From positions 1 through 37,858 of IMG/VR virus record IMGVR_UViG_3300050821_001591: a stretch of DNA of 37,858 nucleotides. One strand, given 5' to 3'. Origin of the DNA: a virus. The position numbers and the translations under genes are program-made. Each line of letters starts with the position of its first letter. Within the stretch, counting starts at the first letter, position 1. Of this stretch, positions 29,504 through 35,698 are shown piece after piece. Below the pieces are notes generated by a model that saw only the letters and a program-made list of their open reading frames with translations, was not told the origin of the DNA and made no database searches.

Positions 29504-29649
29504 GCCAATTGCCGTCAGAAGCTATCTTACGCGATCTGGTGGCAAAATTGCCGAAGGGCAAACAACGCAAGAAGCTTATGGTGTTTTTGCCGCTTCTGGC
29601 AGAGATACACGAAATGAACGTCAAGGCTGCCAAATATGATCGAGATTGA
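29500..29649 (+). CDS. Very small helical protein (49 aa)
   Basis: ATG overlaps the previous stop (ATGA). Basic helix (DLVAKLPKGKQRKKLMVFL) then an amphipathic helix (LLAEIHEMNVKAAKYD). Overlaps the next mini-gene by 14 bases. Unknown. Confidence 0.5.
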   Translation: MSQLPSEAILRDLVAKLPKGKQRKKLMVFLPLLAEIHEMNVKAAKYDRD

Positions 29650-29728
29650 TCTGGCAAATGGCGGTCAACTCGCAGCGATATTCCTCGGCTGCATTCTAGC
29701 GCTATACGCTGTGTTCGCTGCGCGCTAA
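29636..29728 (+). CDS. Membrane micropeptide (30 aa)
   Basis: ATG inside the end of the previous gene. Short acidic start (MIEIDLANGG), one hydrophobic span (LAAIFLGCILALYAVFA) and stop after AR. A classic single-span micropeptide; function unknown. Confidence 0.45.
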   Translation: MIEIDLANGGQLAAIFLGCILALYAVFAAR

Positions 29729-29799
29729 ACGCAATAATCTGTTAAAACAATTCCAATGTGCAAACAAAACCTAACCAGAACATCACGCTATAACCCCAC

Positions 29800-29828
29800 T
29801 TGACGCCTCGTAGAGTTCCAAGCAAAAT
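29800..29828 (+). promoter_or_regulatory. Promoter for the packaging operon
   Basis: TTGACG (29800-29805), 17 bases, CAAAAT (29823-29828), about 44 bases before the ATG at 29872. It is the last good promoter seen before the terminase and virion genes, so it could drive late transcription. Confidence 0.55.
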
Positions 29829-29871
29829 CGTCCACAACGCATCGTGCGCGCGTAACCTCAATGGTCGCTAG

Positions 29872-30048
29872 ATGAACAGATTCCTCCGCCAAAAACCCAA
29901 GCTCATCCAAACACCTCATCCAACTGGCGGCACAACCATGAATGCTCCTCCGCCCAAGGTCGTCAAACTCGACCCAAACTCCCAACTCGCTAAAGCCTTC
30001 CAAGCAGCTCACGCAAAACTCAATCCTGATACACCGGACGCAGCGTAA
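29872..30048 (+). CDS. Small Pro/Gln/Lys protein (58 aa)
   Basis: Open frame 29872-30048 with an internal alternative ATG at 29938. Reads NRFLRQKPKLIQTPHPTGG, then PPPKVVKLDPNSQLAKAFQ and AHAKLNPDTPDAA. Little structure is predicted; no strong ribosome site at either start. It ends three bases before the putative small terminase gene, which supports it as a real gene. Confidence 0.5.
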   Translation: MNRFLRQKPKLIQTPHPTGGTTMNAPPPKVVKLDPNSQLAKAFQAAHAKLNPDTPDAA

Positions 30049-30051
30049 TCC

Positions 30052-30294
30052 ATGCCAGCGCGTAAGAACCGTGGCTTAGGCGAACTAGACAATCACTGGA
30101 AACAGAAAATCCAGAAGAGTGTCTTGGTAACTCGCTTACATGACAATGCCTTAGGCAAAATAGAAATGAGCCGAGGCCAGATTGAAAGCGCAAAGATATT
30201 GCTGCGCAAGGTCGCTCCCGATCTCACCACGGTCGCTGTCGGCCAGGAAGAGACGCTTGGTCCAGTCCAAATCACATGGAAATCAAAGCCTTAG
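30052..30294 (+). CDS. Putative small terminase subunit or terminase-associated protein (80 aa)
   Basis: Reads IQKSVLVTRLHDNALGKIEM, then SRGQIESAKILLRKVAPDLTTV. The pattern R-L-x-x-x-x-x-G-x-x-x-M-S-x-x-Q-x-x-A-x-x-LL-x-K-x-x-PDL resembles the middle region of small proteins encoded before large terminases in short-tailed phages, several annotated as small terminase. It is shorter than a typical small subunit and lacks a visible N-terminal helix-turn-helix. The large subunit lies about 2 kb downstream. Confidence 0.55.
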   Translation: MPARKNRGLGELDNHWKQKIQKSVLVTRLHDNALGKIEMSRGQIESAKILLRKVAPDLTTVAVGQEETLGPVQITWKSKP

Positions 30295-30623
30295 CTTTGT
30301 GATGACCATGCCTGCTACGCTCACACGCCAAGCCAATCCCAGCTCATTTAGCTCCGATCCATCCCTACACAGCCATAGTTGCAACGCGCTCATTGCTATG
30401 CAGCATGTGATTGCGTTAAGATGTTGTTTGCGTTATGTGTTTGCGCAGCATTTGACGTAATAGTTCTTATACGAAATCCCATTCCTCACTGCCACGGGCT
30501 AGGACAGACCCCCCACCGGCATCAATCCCGGTGGCCGGGGGGTCGGATACTGATCCGGTCCTTCCCACAAACTTTTTCTCAGTAGGGCTTGTAACGTTAC
30601 TACGGTATGTGTAGCGTTACGGG
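30295..30623. other. Mostly noncoding interval with hairpin and repeats
   Basis: Contains a weak 53-codon frame (30301-30462) without ribosome site, a strong GC hairpin (30507-30544) and, just before the next gene, a perfect palindrome GTAACGTTAC (30591-30600) followed by a related GCGTTACGGG. It may hold a terminator, the packaging start, and an operator or promoter for the gene at 30624. Confidence 0.5.
30507..30544 (+). terminator. GC-rich hairpin
   Basis: GACCCC(CC) pairs with GGGGGGTC around an inner CCACCGG/CCGGTGG stem with an eight-base loop, giving about 14 pairs with one bulge. No T-run follows, so it may be a terminator needing help, or a structural site near packaging genes. Confidence 0.45.
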
Positions 30624-31148
30624 ATGACCAAACGCGATATTGCCGGCTGGGAAACCGAGGCACCCGAACTTGACGCCTTTCTTGCTGACTATGCTGCCAT
30701 TTGTAGGAAGCACGGCATGGAGTTTGAGCAGGGATATTATGACTGTGATGGTGGAGGGGGGTACGTCACCCTAAGCCGCTATAGTGGTGGTGATGGGCCA
30801 TATCTTGCTCTTGACAAAGCTGATCCTGAGTTGCCTTTTGTGAAGCGTGCTAAGGCGGAACGGGAGGCGAAACGGGAAGCGGACCGCAGGAAGGAAAAAA
30901 ATAAGAAGGATCCGCTCCATGCCATCGTCTCTGAGATCGCAAAATATCCACAGGCGCATATTGTTGGGACAGATGGGTGCGATTCAGGCCTCGTTATAAT
31001 TGTTCGGCCTGAGAATATGAGCCCCGCCAATCCGCTTTACGGATATATTCCACTTAGCGGGCTTGAGATGCTTAGGGATGCTCAGAGCATGAGGGATTTG
31101 GCGGAAGGGCGGGTGCGCCGCGCTATGTCTACTATAGGGTTGGTATGA
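30624..31148 (+). CDS. Protein of unknown function (174 aa)
   Basis: N-terminal half ELDAFLADYAAICRKHGMEFE, then YYDCDGGGGYVTLSRYSGGD; a very basic helix (KRAKAEREAKREADRRKEKN, about 75-94); C-terminal half with VGTDGCDSGLVIIVRPENM and LEMLRDAQSM. It lies between packaging genes. Stop overlaps the next ATG (ATGA). No family recognised. Confidence 0.72.
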   Translation: MTKRDIAGWETEAPELDAFLADYAAICRKHGMEFEQGYYDCDGGGGYVTLSRYSGGDGPYLALDKADPELPFVKRAKAEREAKREADRRKEKNKKDPLHAIVSEIAKYPQAHIVGTDGCDSGLVIIVRPENMSPANPLYGYIPLSGLEMLRDAQSMRDLAEGRVRRAMSTIGLV

Positions 31149-31336
31149 AGCCGCCCATCGAATACCGACAACCTCGTCCTGCCTCGTCTAGCGGTAGGAC
31201 ATCTGACTTTGGATCAGGGAAGCCGGGTTCGAATCCTGGGGCGGGAACCAATGCAGAAAAGCGGCTTGAGGAGATCAAAGCACAAACCAGTGCTAGGGTC
31301 CGCAAGTACCGCGCGAAGAAGCAGGAGGGGAAATGA
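31145..31336 (+). CDS. 63-codon frame that contains the tRNA-Gln gene
   Basis: ATG overlaps the previous stop and the TGA overlaps the next ATG (ATGA at both ends), so it sits in the operon like a normal cistron. Codons 12-35 are the tRNA-Gln read as protein. The last 28 codons (NAEKRLEEIKAQTSARVRKY, then a basic end) look like genuine coding sequence. Either a gene into which a tRNA was inserted in frame, or a chance open frame. Peptide evidence would decide. Confidence 0.45.
   Translation: MKPPIEYRQPRPASSSGRTSDFGSGKPGSNPGAGTNAEKRLEEIKAQTSARVRKYRAKKQEGK
31177..31250 (+). tRNA. tRNA-Gln (anticodon TTG)
   Basis: 74 bases with CCA encoded. Acceptor TCCTGCC/GGCGGGA, D arm GTCT-AGCGGTA-GGAC, anticodon stem TCTGA/TCAGG with loop CTTTGGA, T arm CCGGG-TTCGAAT-CCTGG. 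All stems pair (with G-T pairs). It lies on the coding strand inside the late operon, so it must be cut from an mRNA or have its own promoter. Confidence 0.95.
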
Positions 31337-31605
31337 GCGGGACGGTTCATCTTTCAGGCACATTCACAGCCACTTTGGCCCAATCTCCGTCTGCGACGGA
31401 TGCGGCCACTCTGTCTACAGCTACGGCAAATGCCGTATCGGCGGGGCAGGCTCAGTTCAATGTGACTGGTATTACCTATCTCATCACGTGTGATGACGGA
31501 ACGGTCGCCAATGTCACGCAATCGGTTTTCGATACATACATGGCAGCTTGTACTCAGATAGCTACGCCTCCAAGTCCCGCACAGCCAGCACCAGCCCAGA
31601 CATGA
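31333..31605 (+). CDS. Small Ala/Thr-rich protein (90 aa)
   Basis: Strong site AGGAGGGG before the ATG. Beta-rich, Thr/Ala/Ser composition (TATLAQSPSATDAATLS; NVTGITYLITCDDGTVANVT), Pro-rich end. Looks like a small virion or fibre-associated protein; no family recognised. Stop overlaps the next start. Confidence 0.68.
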   Translation: MSGTVHLSGTFTATLAQSPSATDAATLSTATANAVSAGQAQFNVTGITYLITCDDGTVANVTQSVFDTYMAACTQIATPPSPAQPAPAQT

Positions 31606-31994
31606 CGATAAAGCTCCAGCTTGTCGCTAACGGCGTTCCTCCACGAATGGCTGGGGTGATTGGAGGGACGGTAGCGGCGGTTCTAACGGCGGCTGGCCTC
31701 ACAGTTGGCGCTGCCAAGCTTATGAGCACGGATGTATTCCAGGTCTTTGCTACGGTAGCGAGCGGGGCGGGCGCAAGATTCAGACCGCCCTATTCGACAG
31801 GCCCTTATTCCCCTGGCGACAGCGTGGCTATAGCGAATGGTGGCGCGCATACCATGAAGGTCTATCCGGCGAGTGGAGGGTCATTCCGGGGTGGTGGAAT
31901 TAATGCTGGGACGGCCACTATTCCCATGACCATAGCTTCAAATAAAATGACACTCCTGATAACCTATGACGGTCTGAATTGGTGGTACGACTGA
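31602..31994 (+). CDS. Putative small virion protein (130 aa)
   Basis: ATG overlaps the previous stop (ATGA). Hydrophobic Ala/Gly-rich segment (MAGVIGGTVAAVLTAAGL), then a beta region with Gly/Ser/Thr (SVAIANGGAHTMKVYPASGG) ending ITYDGLNWWY. The end resembles beta-sandwich virion proteins (fluid, Gly-rich strands, terminal Trp/Tyr). Function unknown. Confidence 0.65.
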   Translation: MTIKLQLVANGVPPRMAGVIGGTVAAVLTAAGLTVGAAKLMSTDVFQVFATVASGAGARFRPPYSTGPYSPGDSVAIANGGAHTMKVYPASGGSFRGGGINAGTATIPMTIASNKMTLLITYDGLNWWYD

Positions 31995-32161
31995 TGCCTT
32001 GGACACAAGCACAGCATCGCTTGGTCGAATGGGTTGCCCACGATCCTAAAGCCGCCCATGCCGCTGGCTACAAAATCCCTGTCTCCGCAGCCAAGAAGAT
32101 GGCGAGTGAAGGCGTGAAGCCCTCCAAGGAGCATTTGGTGAAGGCGCTCAAGAACCACTAG
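31994..32161 (+). CDS. Conserved small protein before large terminase (55 aa)
   Basis: TGATG overlap with the previous gene. MPWTQAQHRLVEWVAHDPKA, then GYKIPVSAAKKMASEGVKPS: the P-W-x-x-x-QH start and A-x-x-MA-x-EG-x-K end are familiar from short conserved proteins near terminase or portal genes of short-tailed phages. Function unknown. Confidence 0.7.
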   Translation: MPWTQAQHRLVEWVAHDPKAAHAAGYKIPVSAAKKMASEGVKPSKEHLVKALKNH

Positions 32162-32231
32162 ACCTTGCGTCTAAGCCATTTTCTGGTAGTTTGAGCCAAG
32201 ATTTCGGCAATTTTCTTCCAAACCTGGAAGG

Positions 32232-33599
32232 ATGGGCGGGGATTTGGCTAAGATCATTGAGCTTCCCTACGCGCCCCGTGAGGCTTTCCAGCCGTTCCAC
32301 GATAGAACGAGCCGCTGGGGGTGCCTGGTGGCCCATAGAAGGGCCGGGAAGTCTACAGCCGCCATCAATGATCTGATCCGCGCTGCTCTAACCTATCCTA
32401 TCCATAAGATCGGGGATGGTTACTGCCCAGCCTATAGTTACTTCGCTCCCTTCCGATCTCAAGCCAAAGCTGTGATCTGGGACAGGCTGAAATGGCATTC
32501 CGCGCCCGTGCTCAAAGCCTCGAATGAGGCCGAGCTCAAGGTCACGTTGATGAACAACGCGACCGTGAGCCTATTCGGTGCCGATAATGCCGATGCCGCA
32601 CGCGGCTTAGGCTTCGATGGAATGCTCTGCGACGAATACGGAGATTTTCGTCCGTCCATCTGGGGCAATGTTCTCAGGCCCACTCTTTCAGATCGCCAAG
32701 GCTGGGCCGTATTCATGGGCACTCCAAAAGGTAAGAACCAGTTCTTCGATATATACGACATGGCACGTTCGAACCCGCGTGAATGGTTCTGCCTCACCCT
32801 CAAAGCCAGCCAATCCGGCATCTTGCCACAGGAGGAAATTGATGCCGTCAGGGCGCAACTCTCGGAAGATCAATTCCTCCAAGAATATGAATGCAGTTTC
32901 GAAGCTGCCATCCTCGGTGCCTTTTACGGTACAGAGTTGCGGGAGCTTGATGAACGCGGACGAATTCGAGATGTTCAATATGATCCTGCACTGTCAACTT
33001 TCACCGCGTGGGATATTGGACATTCTGACGACACTTCAATCTGGTGGTTCCAGCCTCACGGAAACGAACTTCGGATAATCGACTTCTACAGCGTCTCAGG
33101 TTCCGGCGTCGAGGATGTTGCTAACTTTGTTGCTTCCAAGCCGTATCACTACGAGAAGCATTATCTTCCCCACGACGCAGTAGCCAAGACATTTGCTGCG
33201 AACGGCAAATCAACCATCGAGCAAGTCGTGGCGGTTCTCGGATTCGGCAATGTCGGGATCGTGCCAAAACTATCCGTGCAGGATGGTATCCAGGCTGTGC
33301 GTGCTACGCTTCCATTCTGCTATTTCGACGCCAAGAAGTGCAAGCAAGGTATTGAGGCACTACGCCAATACGAGCGGGAATATGATGAGGATACGAAAGC
33401 ATTCCGTCTCTCTCCCAAACATAATTGGGCCTCGAATCCTGCCGACGCTTTCCGCTACCTCTCTCTTTCCTGGCGAGAACAGCCCGCCAAACGCAAGATC
33501 AATCCCGAACCTATCCTCATGGTCGGTAAGGGAGGTACGGCCACCATGGATGACATGTGGGCTGCAAACAAACACCGCAACCGTTATCAGAGGATTTAA
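32232..33599 (+). CDS. Terminase large subunit
   Basis: 455 aa. ATPase domain: Walker A in AHRRAGKST (residues 34-42) and Walker B with acidic pair in GMLCDEY (D134, E135), followed by a coupling MGTPKGKNQF motif. The RNase H-like nuclease domain begins near FTAWDIGHSDDTSIWW with its first catalytic Asp, and continues with IIDFYSVSGSG and the late ASNPADAFRY Asp. It packages DNA into procapsids and cuts concatemers. The ribosome site is GGAAGG close to the ATG. Confidence 0.96.
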   Translation: MGGDLAKIIELPYAPREAFQPFHDRTSRWGCLVAHRRAGKSTAAINDLIRAALTYPIHKIGDGYCPAYSYFAPFRSQAKAVIWDRLKWHSAPVLKASNEAELKVTLMNNATVSLFGADNADAARGLGFDGMLCDEYGDFRPSIWGNVLRPTLSDRQGWAVFMGTPKGKNQFFDIYDMARSNPREWFCLTLKASQSGILPQEEIDAVRAQLSEDQFLQEYECSFEAAILGAFYGTELRELDERGRIRDVQYDPALSTFTAWDIGHSDDTSIWWFQPHGNELRIIDFYSVSGSGVEDVANFVASKPYHYEKHYLPHDAVAKTFAANGKSTIEQVVAVLGFGNVGIVPKLSVQDGIQAVRATLPFCYFDAKKCKQGIEALRQYEREYDEDTKAFRLSPKHNWASNPADAFRYLSLSWREQPAKRKINPEPILMVGKGGTATMDDMWAANKHRNRYQRI

Positions 33600-33601
33600 T
33601 C

Positions 33602-33976
33602 ATGGCTCTTGGACCTTCAAAAGTACCGGGCGAGAAAGCCGGACCGAACGGCTCATTCCCTGTGGGCGATAAAAAACACGCACGGCTTGCAATTGGGGGT
33701 GCCACTCACAGCTACAACGCTGGCAACATCTCAAAATCCACAGAGGAAAATATCAAAGGAAAGGCACGGGCCAAATTGGGCAAGACAGGAACGGAACACC
33801 GCGAGAAGCTGATGAAAACTTTGGCCAAGCATATCAAGGGCGGCGGCAAAGTGGAAATCCACATGCACGAGCATCATCATGGGCACATGCACAATGAGGA
33901 TCACGAGCATAAGCTAGAAGATGCTGCGGAATCCAACGAACATATCGAGCGCGGTTTCCACAGGGGCGGGAAGTAA
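33602..33976 (+). CDS. Conserved protein with histidine-rich tail (124 aa)
   Basis: Opens MALGPSKVPGEKAGPNGSFP, then GDKKHARLAIGGATHSYNAG and NIS. The motif FP-x-x-D-x-x-HARLAI-x-GA and GN-I is one I know from small conserved proteins between terminase and portal in many short-tailed phages. The C-terminal third is unusual: VEIHMHEHHHGHMHNEDHEH, a His/Met/acid stretch able to bind divalent metals. Role unknown. Confidence 0.75.
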   Translation: MALGPSKVPGEKAGPNGSFPVGDKKHARLAIGGATHSYNAGNISKSTEENIKGKARAKLGKTGTEHREKLMKTLAKHIKGGGKVEIHMHEHHHGHMHNEDHEHKLEDAAESNEHIERGFHRGGK

Positions 33977-33977
33977 C

Positions 33978-34331
33978 ATGGGCACTTCACTCAATGCCTT
34001 CATGCCGAACTCCAAGAAAACCCAAACGCTTTCCGCGACGAGTACGACAGGAAGCGCCACGCTTGACGCCACTGATGTAAGCTCATCCACGACCATCACC
34101 TCCGCCATGACATCCTATGGCAAGGATACCATGCGGATTGTAAACGCGGGGCCTAATATCGTGTTTCTTGTGTGGGGTACGGGCGCACAAACAGCAACGA
34201 CTGGCTGTATGCCCATGTTGCCGAATACAATCGAGTTATTCTCGAAGGCCTGGAGCGATAATACGGTTGCGGGAATTTGTGCATCAGGCCAGACGGCAAC
34301 AGTCTATGTTACTTGCGGGGAGGGTTCCTGA
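33978..34331 (+). CDS. Small beta-rich virion-type protein (117 aa)
   Basis: ATG 33978 two bases after the previous stop. Thr/Ser/Ala-rich strands (TLSATSTTGSATLDATDVSS; MRIVNAGPNIVFLVWGTG; TVYVTCGEGS). The I-x-N-x-G-x-N-x-x-F-x-x-WG pattern is typical of small capsid-surface proteins. TGATG overlap with the next gene. Confidence 0.65.
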   Translation: MGTSLNAFMPNSKKTQTLSATSTTGSATLDATDVSSSTTITSAMTSYGKDTMRIVNAGPNIVFLVWGTGAQTATTGCMPMLPNTIELFSKAWSDNTVAGICASGQTATVYVTCGEGS

Positions 34332-35083
34332 TGTTACGCGCGGTAGCCATATCGCCAGGACAGATTTCAGCGGAAGGGGGCACCATAGTTCTCGGCAACC
34401 AAGGTGTGCCGATGGTCATGCCGGGGTCTGGGCTTATGGTAGCGAATGGAGTGGGAACGCTTACTACCGCACTCGCGGCCACTCCTGCTATAACAAGTTG
34501 CTATGCTTATTTTGCCCTGAACGCCATTGCGACTGGGGTGGCTGCGGGGTGGTACTACACTGTTTTTTCCACAACGACAGCGTTCATCGTTTACAATAAC
34601 ACCTATACGAGCGGGACGCCGATAATCCCAGCATCTCCTACGGCGTTCGTGACGACAAGTCCTACTTCATATACCGGCGCGAGCACCGCAATCACAGCTT
34701 ATCAGCTTTCTGTTCCTGGCAACACTCTGGGAATCAATGGCGGATTACGTGTCAGCTCGTCATTTTCATACACAAATTCTGCCGCTACAAAGACAATGAC
34801 ACTATCATATGGAACTTTATTGTTGCTTTCGTTCGGTGGCACAACTTCCGCAACTCTAACGGCGGTATCTAGTTTTAAAAACCAGGGCGTTACAGGACTT
34901 CAAATGTCTAATACATTGCAGGGAGCAACATCTTATACTGCAGCTACCAACGCACTTGTTTCTGGCACTGTTGATACTACTGCTACGCAGACGCTTTCAA
35001 GTACTATGACCAATGCCACACCAGCAACTAATAACATGGTGCAAGCAAGTATGACCGTCGAACTTCTGCCGAGCGTGACCTGA
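34331..35083 (+). CDS. Ser/Thr-rich virion or fibre-like protein (250 aa)
   Basis: Start ATG 34331 (TGATG) with GGAGGG upstream. Nearly all small beta-forming residues (GGTIVLGNQGVPMVMPGSG; SPTAFVTTSPTSYTGASTAI; SATLTAVSSFKNQGVTGL). No coiled coil. Likely a head fibre or decoration protein. Function inferred from composition and place. Confidence 0.62.
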   Translation: MLRAVAISPGQISAEGGTIVLGNQGVPMVMPGSGLMVANGVGTLTTALAATPAITSCYAYFALNAIATGVAAGWYYTVFSTTTAFIVYNNTYTSGTPIIPASPTAFVTTSPTSYTGASTAITAYQLSVPGNTLGINGGLRVSSSFSYTNSAATKTMTLSYGTLLLLSFGGTTSATLTAVSSFKNQGVTGLQMSNTLQGATSYTAATNALVSGTVDTTATQTLSSTMTNATPATNNMVQASMTVELLPSVT

Positions 35084-35262
35084 TGGACAAGCAAACTGAA
35101 TTTGAGATTCGCGCCCAATCCACGATCAAGACACTCAGGGCACATATGGCTGATGCCATGGAAGGCTGTATCCATCTACAAACGGAAATTGCCGTTCGAG
35201 ACGCCAGAATCATCGAATTACAGAACGAACTTGAGAGCATGAAAAATGCCGCGCCAACCTAA
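35083..35262 (+). CDS. Small coiled-coil protein (59 aa)
   Basis: TGATG overlap with the previous gene. Mostly one helix with heptads (MDKQTEFEIRAQSTIKTLRA; ETEIA-type HLQTEIAVRDARIIELQNEL). Possibly a structural adaptor or chaperone of the neighbouring proteins. Overlaps the next gene by 17 bases. Confidence 0.6.
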   Translation: MDKQTEFEIRAQSTIKTLRAHMADAMEGCIHLQTEIAVRDARIIELQNELESMKNAAPT

Positions 35263-35503
35263 CCCCGCCAATCTAGTTGCCGCACTCAAACTCGCGCCTG
35301 TAGCGCAGGATCAATTTGGGGGATCGAATTTCCCGGGCTCATATCTATGGCAGCGCGGCGGTATGCCAGCTGAGGAATTCAAGTCCATCAAGCAATCGAA
35401 ATATGACGAAGCCGCGATTCCAAAACTACGAGCGCCAGCACTCGTTCGCCCTGGTTTTGCTATCCATATTCCAACTGGAGGAATAAAATTTCATGCCCGT
35501 TGA
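35246..35503 (+). CDS. Small protein of unknown function (85 aa)
   Basis: MPRQPNPANLVAALKLAPVA, then GSNFPGSYLWQRGGMPAEEF and a basic region. It overlaps both neighbours slightly, as in a compact head operon. No family recognised. Confidence 0.62.
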   Translation: MPRQPNPANLVAALKLAPVAQDQFGGSNFPGSYLWQRGGMPAEEFKSIKQSKYDEAAIPKLRAPALVRPGFAIHIPTGGIKFHAR

Positions 35504-35696
35504 TCCAAGAATTCTCGCTGCTGTTCTACAGCGCGCACAAATGGCCCAGCCGGGCGGGAATACCCCTTCACTGGCTATGCCTGGAGGTCCCATGCCTGTG
35601 AGTCCAACTCCTCCTGGCATGGGGCAACCTCCAATGCCTATGGCTCCTGTACCCATGCCGATTCGCCGTCCAATAATGCCGCATCATAAGAGATAA
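35493..35696 (+). CDS. Pro/Met-rich small protein (67 aa)
   Basis: Ribosome site GGAGGA, 10 bases upstream. Residues 15-60 are mostly Pro, Met, Gly (AQPGGNTPSLAMPGGPMPVS; PMPMAPVPMPI), an unfolded linker-like chain, ending in a basic His patch (PHHKR). Directly before the portal gene; role unknown. Confidence 0.6.
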   Translation: MPVDPRILAAVLQRAQMAQPGGNTPSLAMPGGPMPVSPTPPGMGQPPMPMAPVPMPIRRPIMPHHKR

Positions 35697-35698
35697 GA

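Noticed and set aside
30301-30462. 53-codon frame after the putative small terminase
   Set aside because: No ribosome site, poor composition, no coupling signals; kept only as part of the intergenic description.
30947-30956. Second DnaA box (ATATCCACA)
   Set aside because: One mismatch, inside a gene and isolated from the other candidate origin features.
31209-31493. 94-codon frame overlapping the tRNA-Gln
   Set aside because: It overlaps the well-supported gene at 31333 in another frame and partly translates the tRNA.
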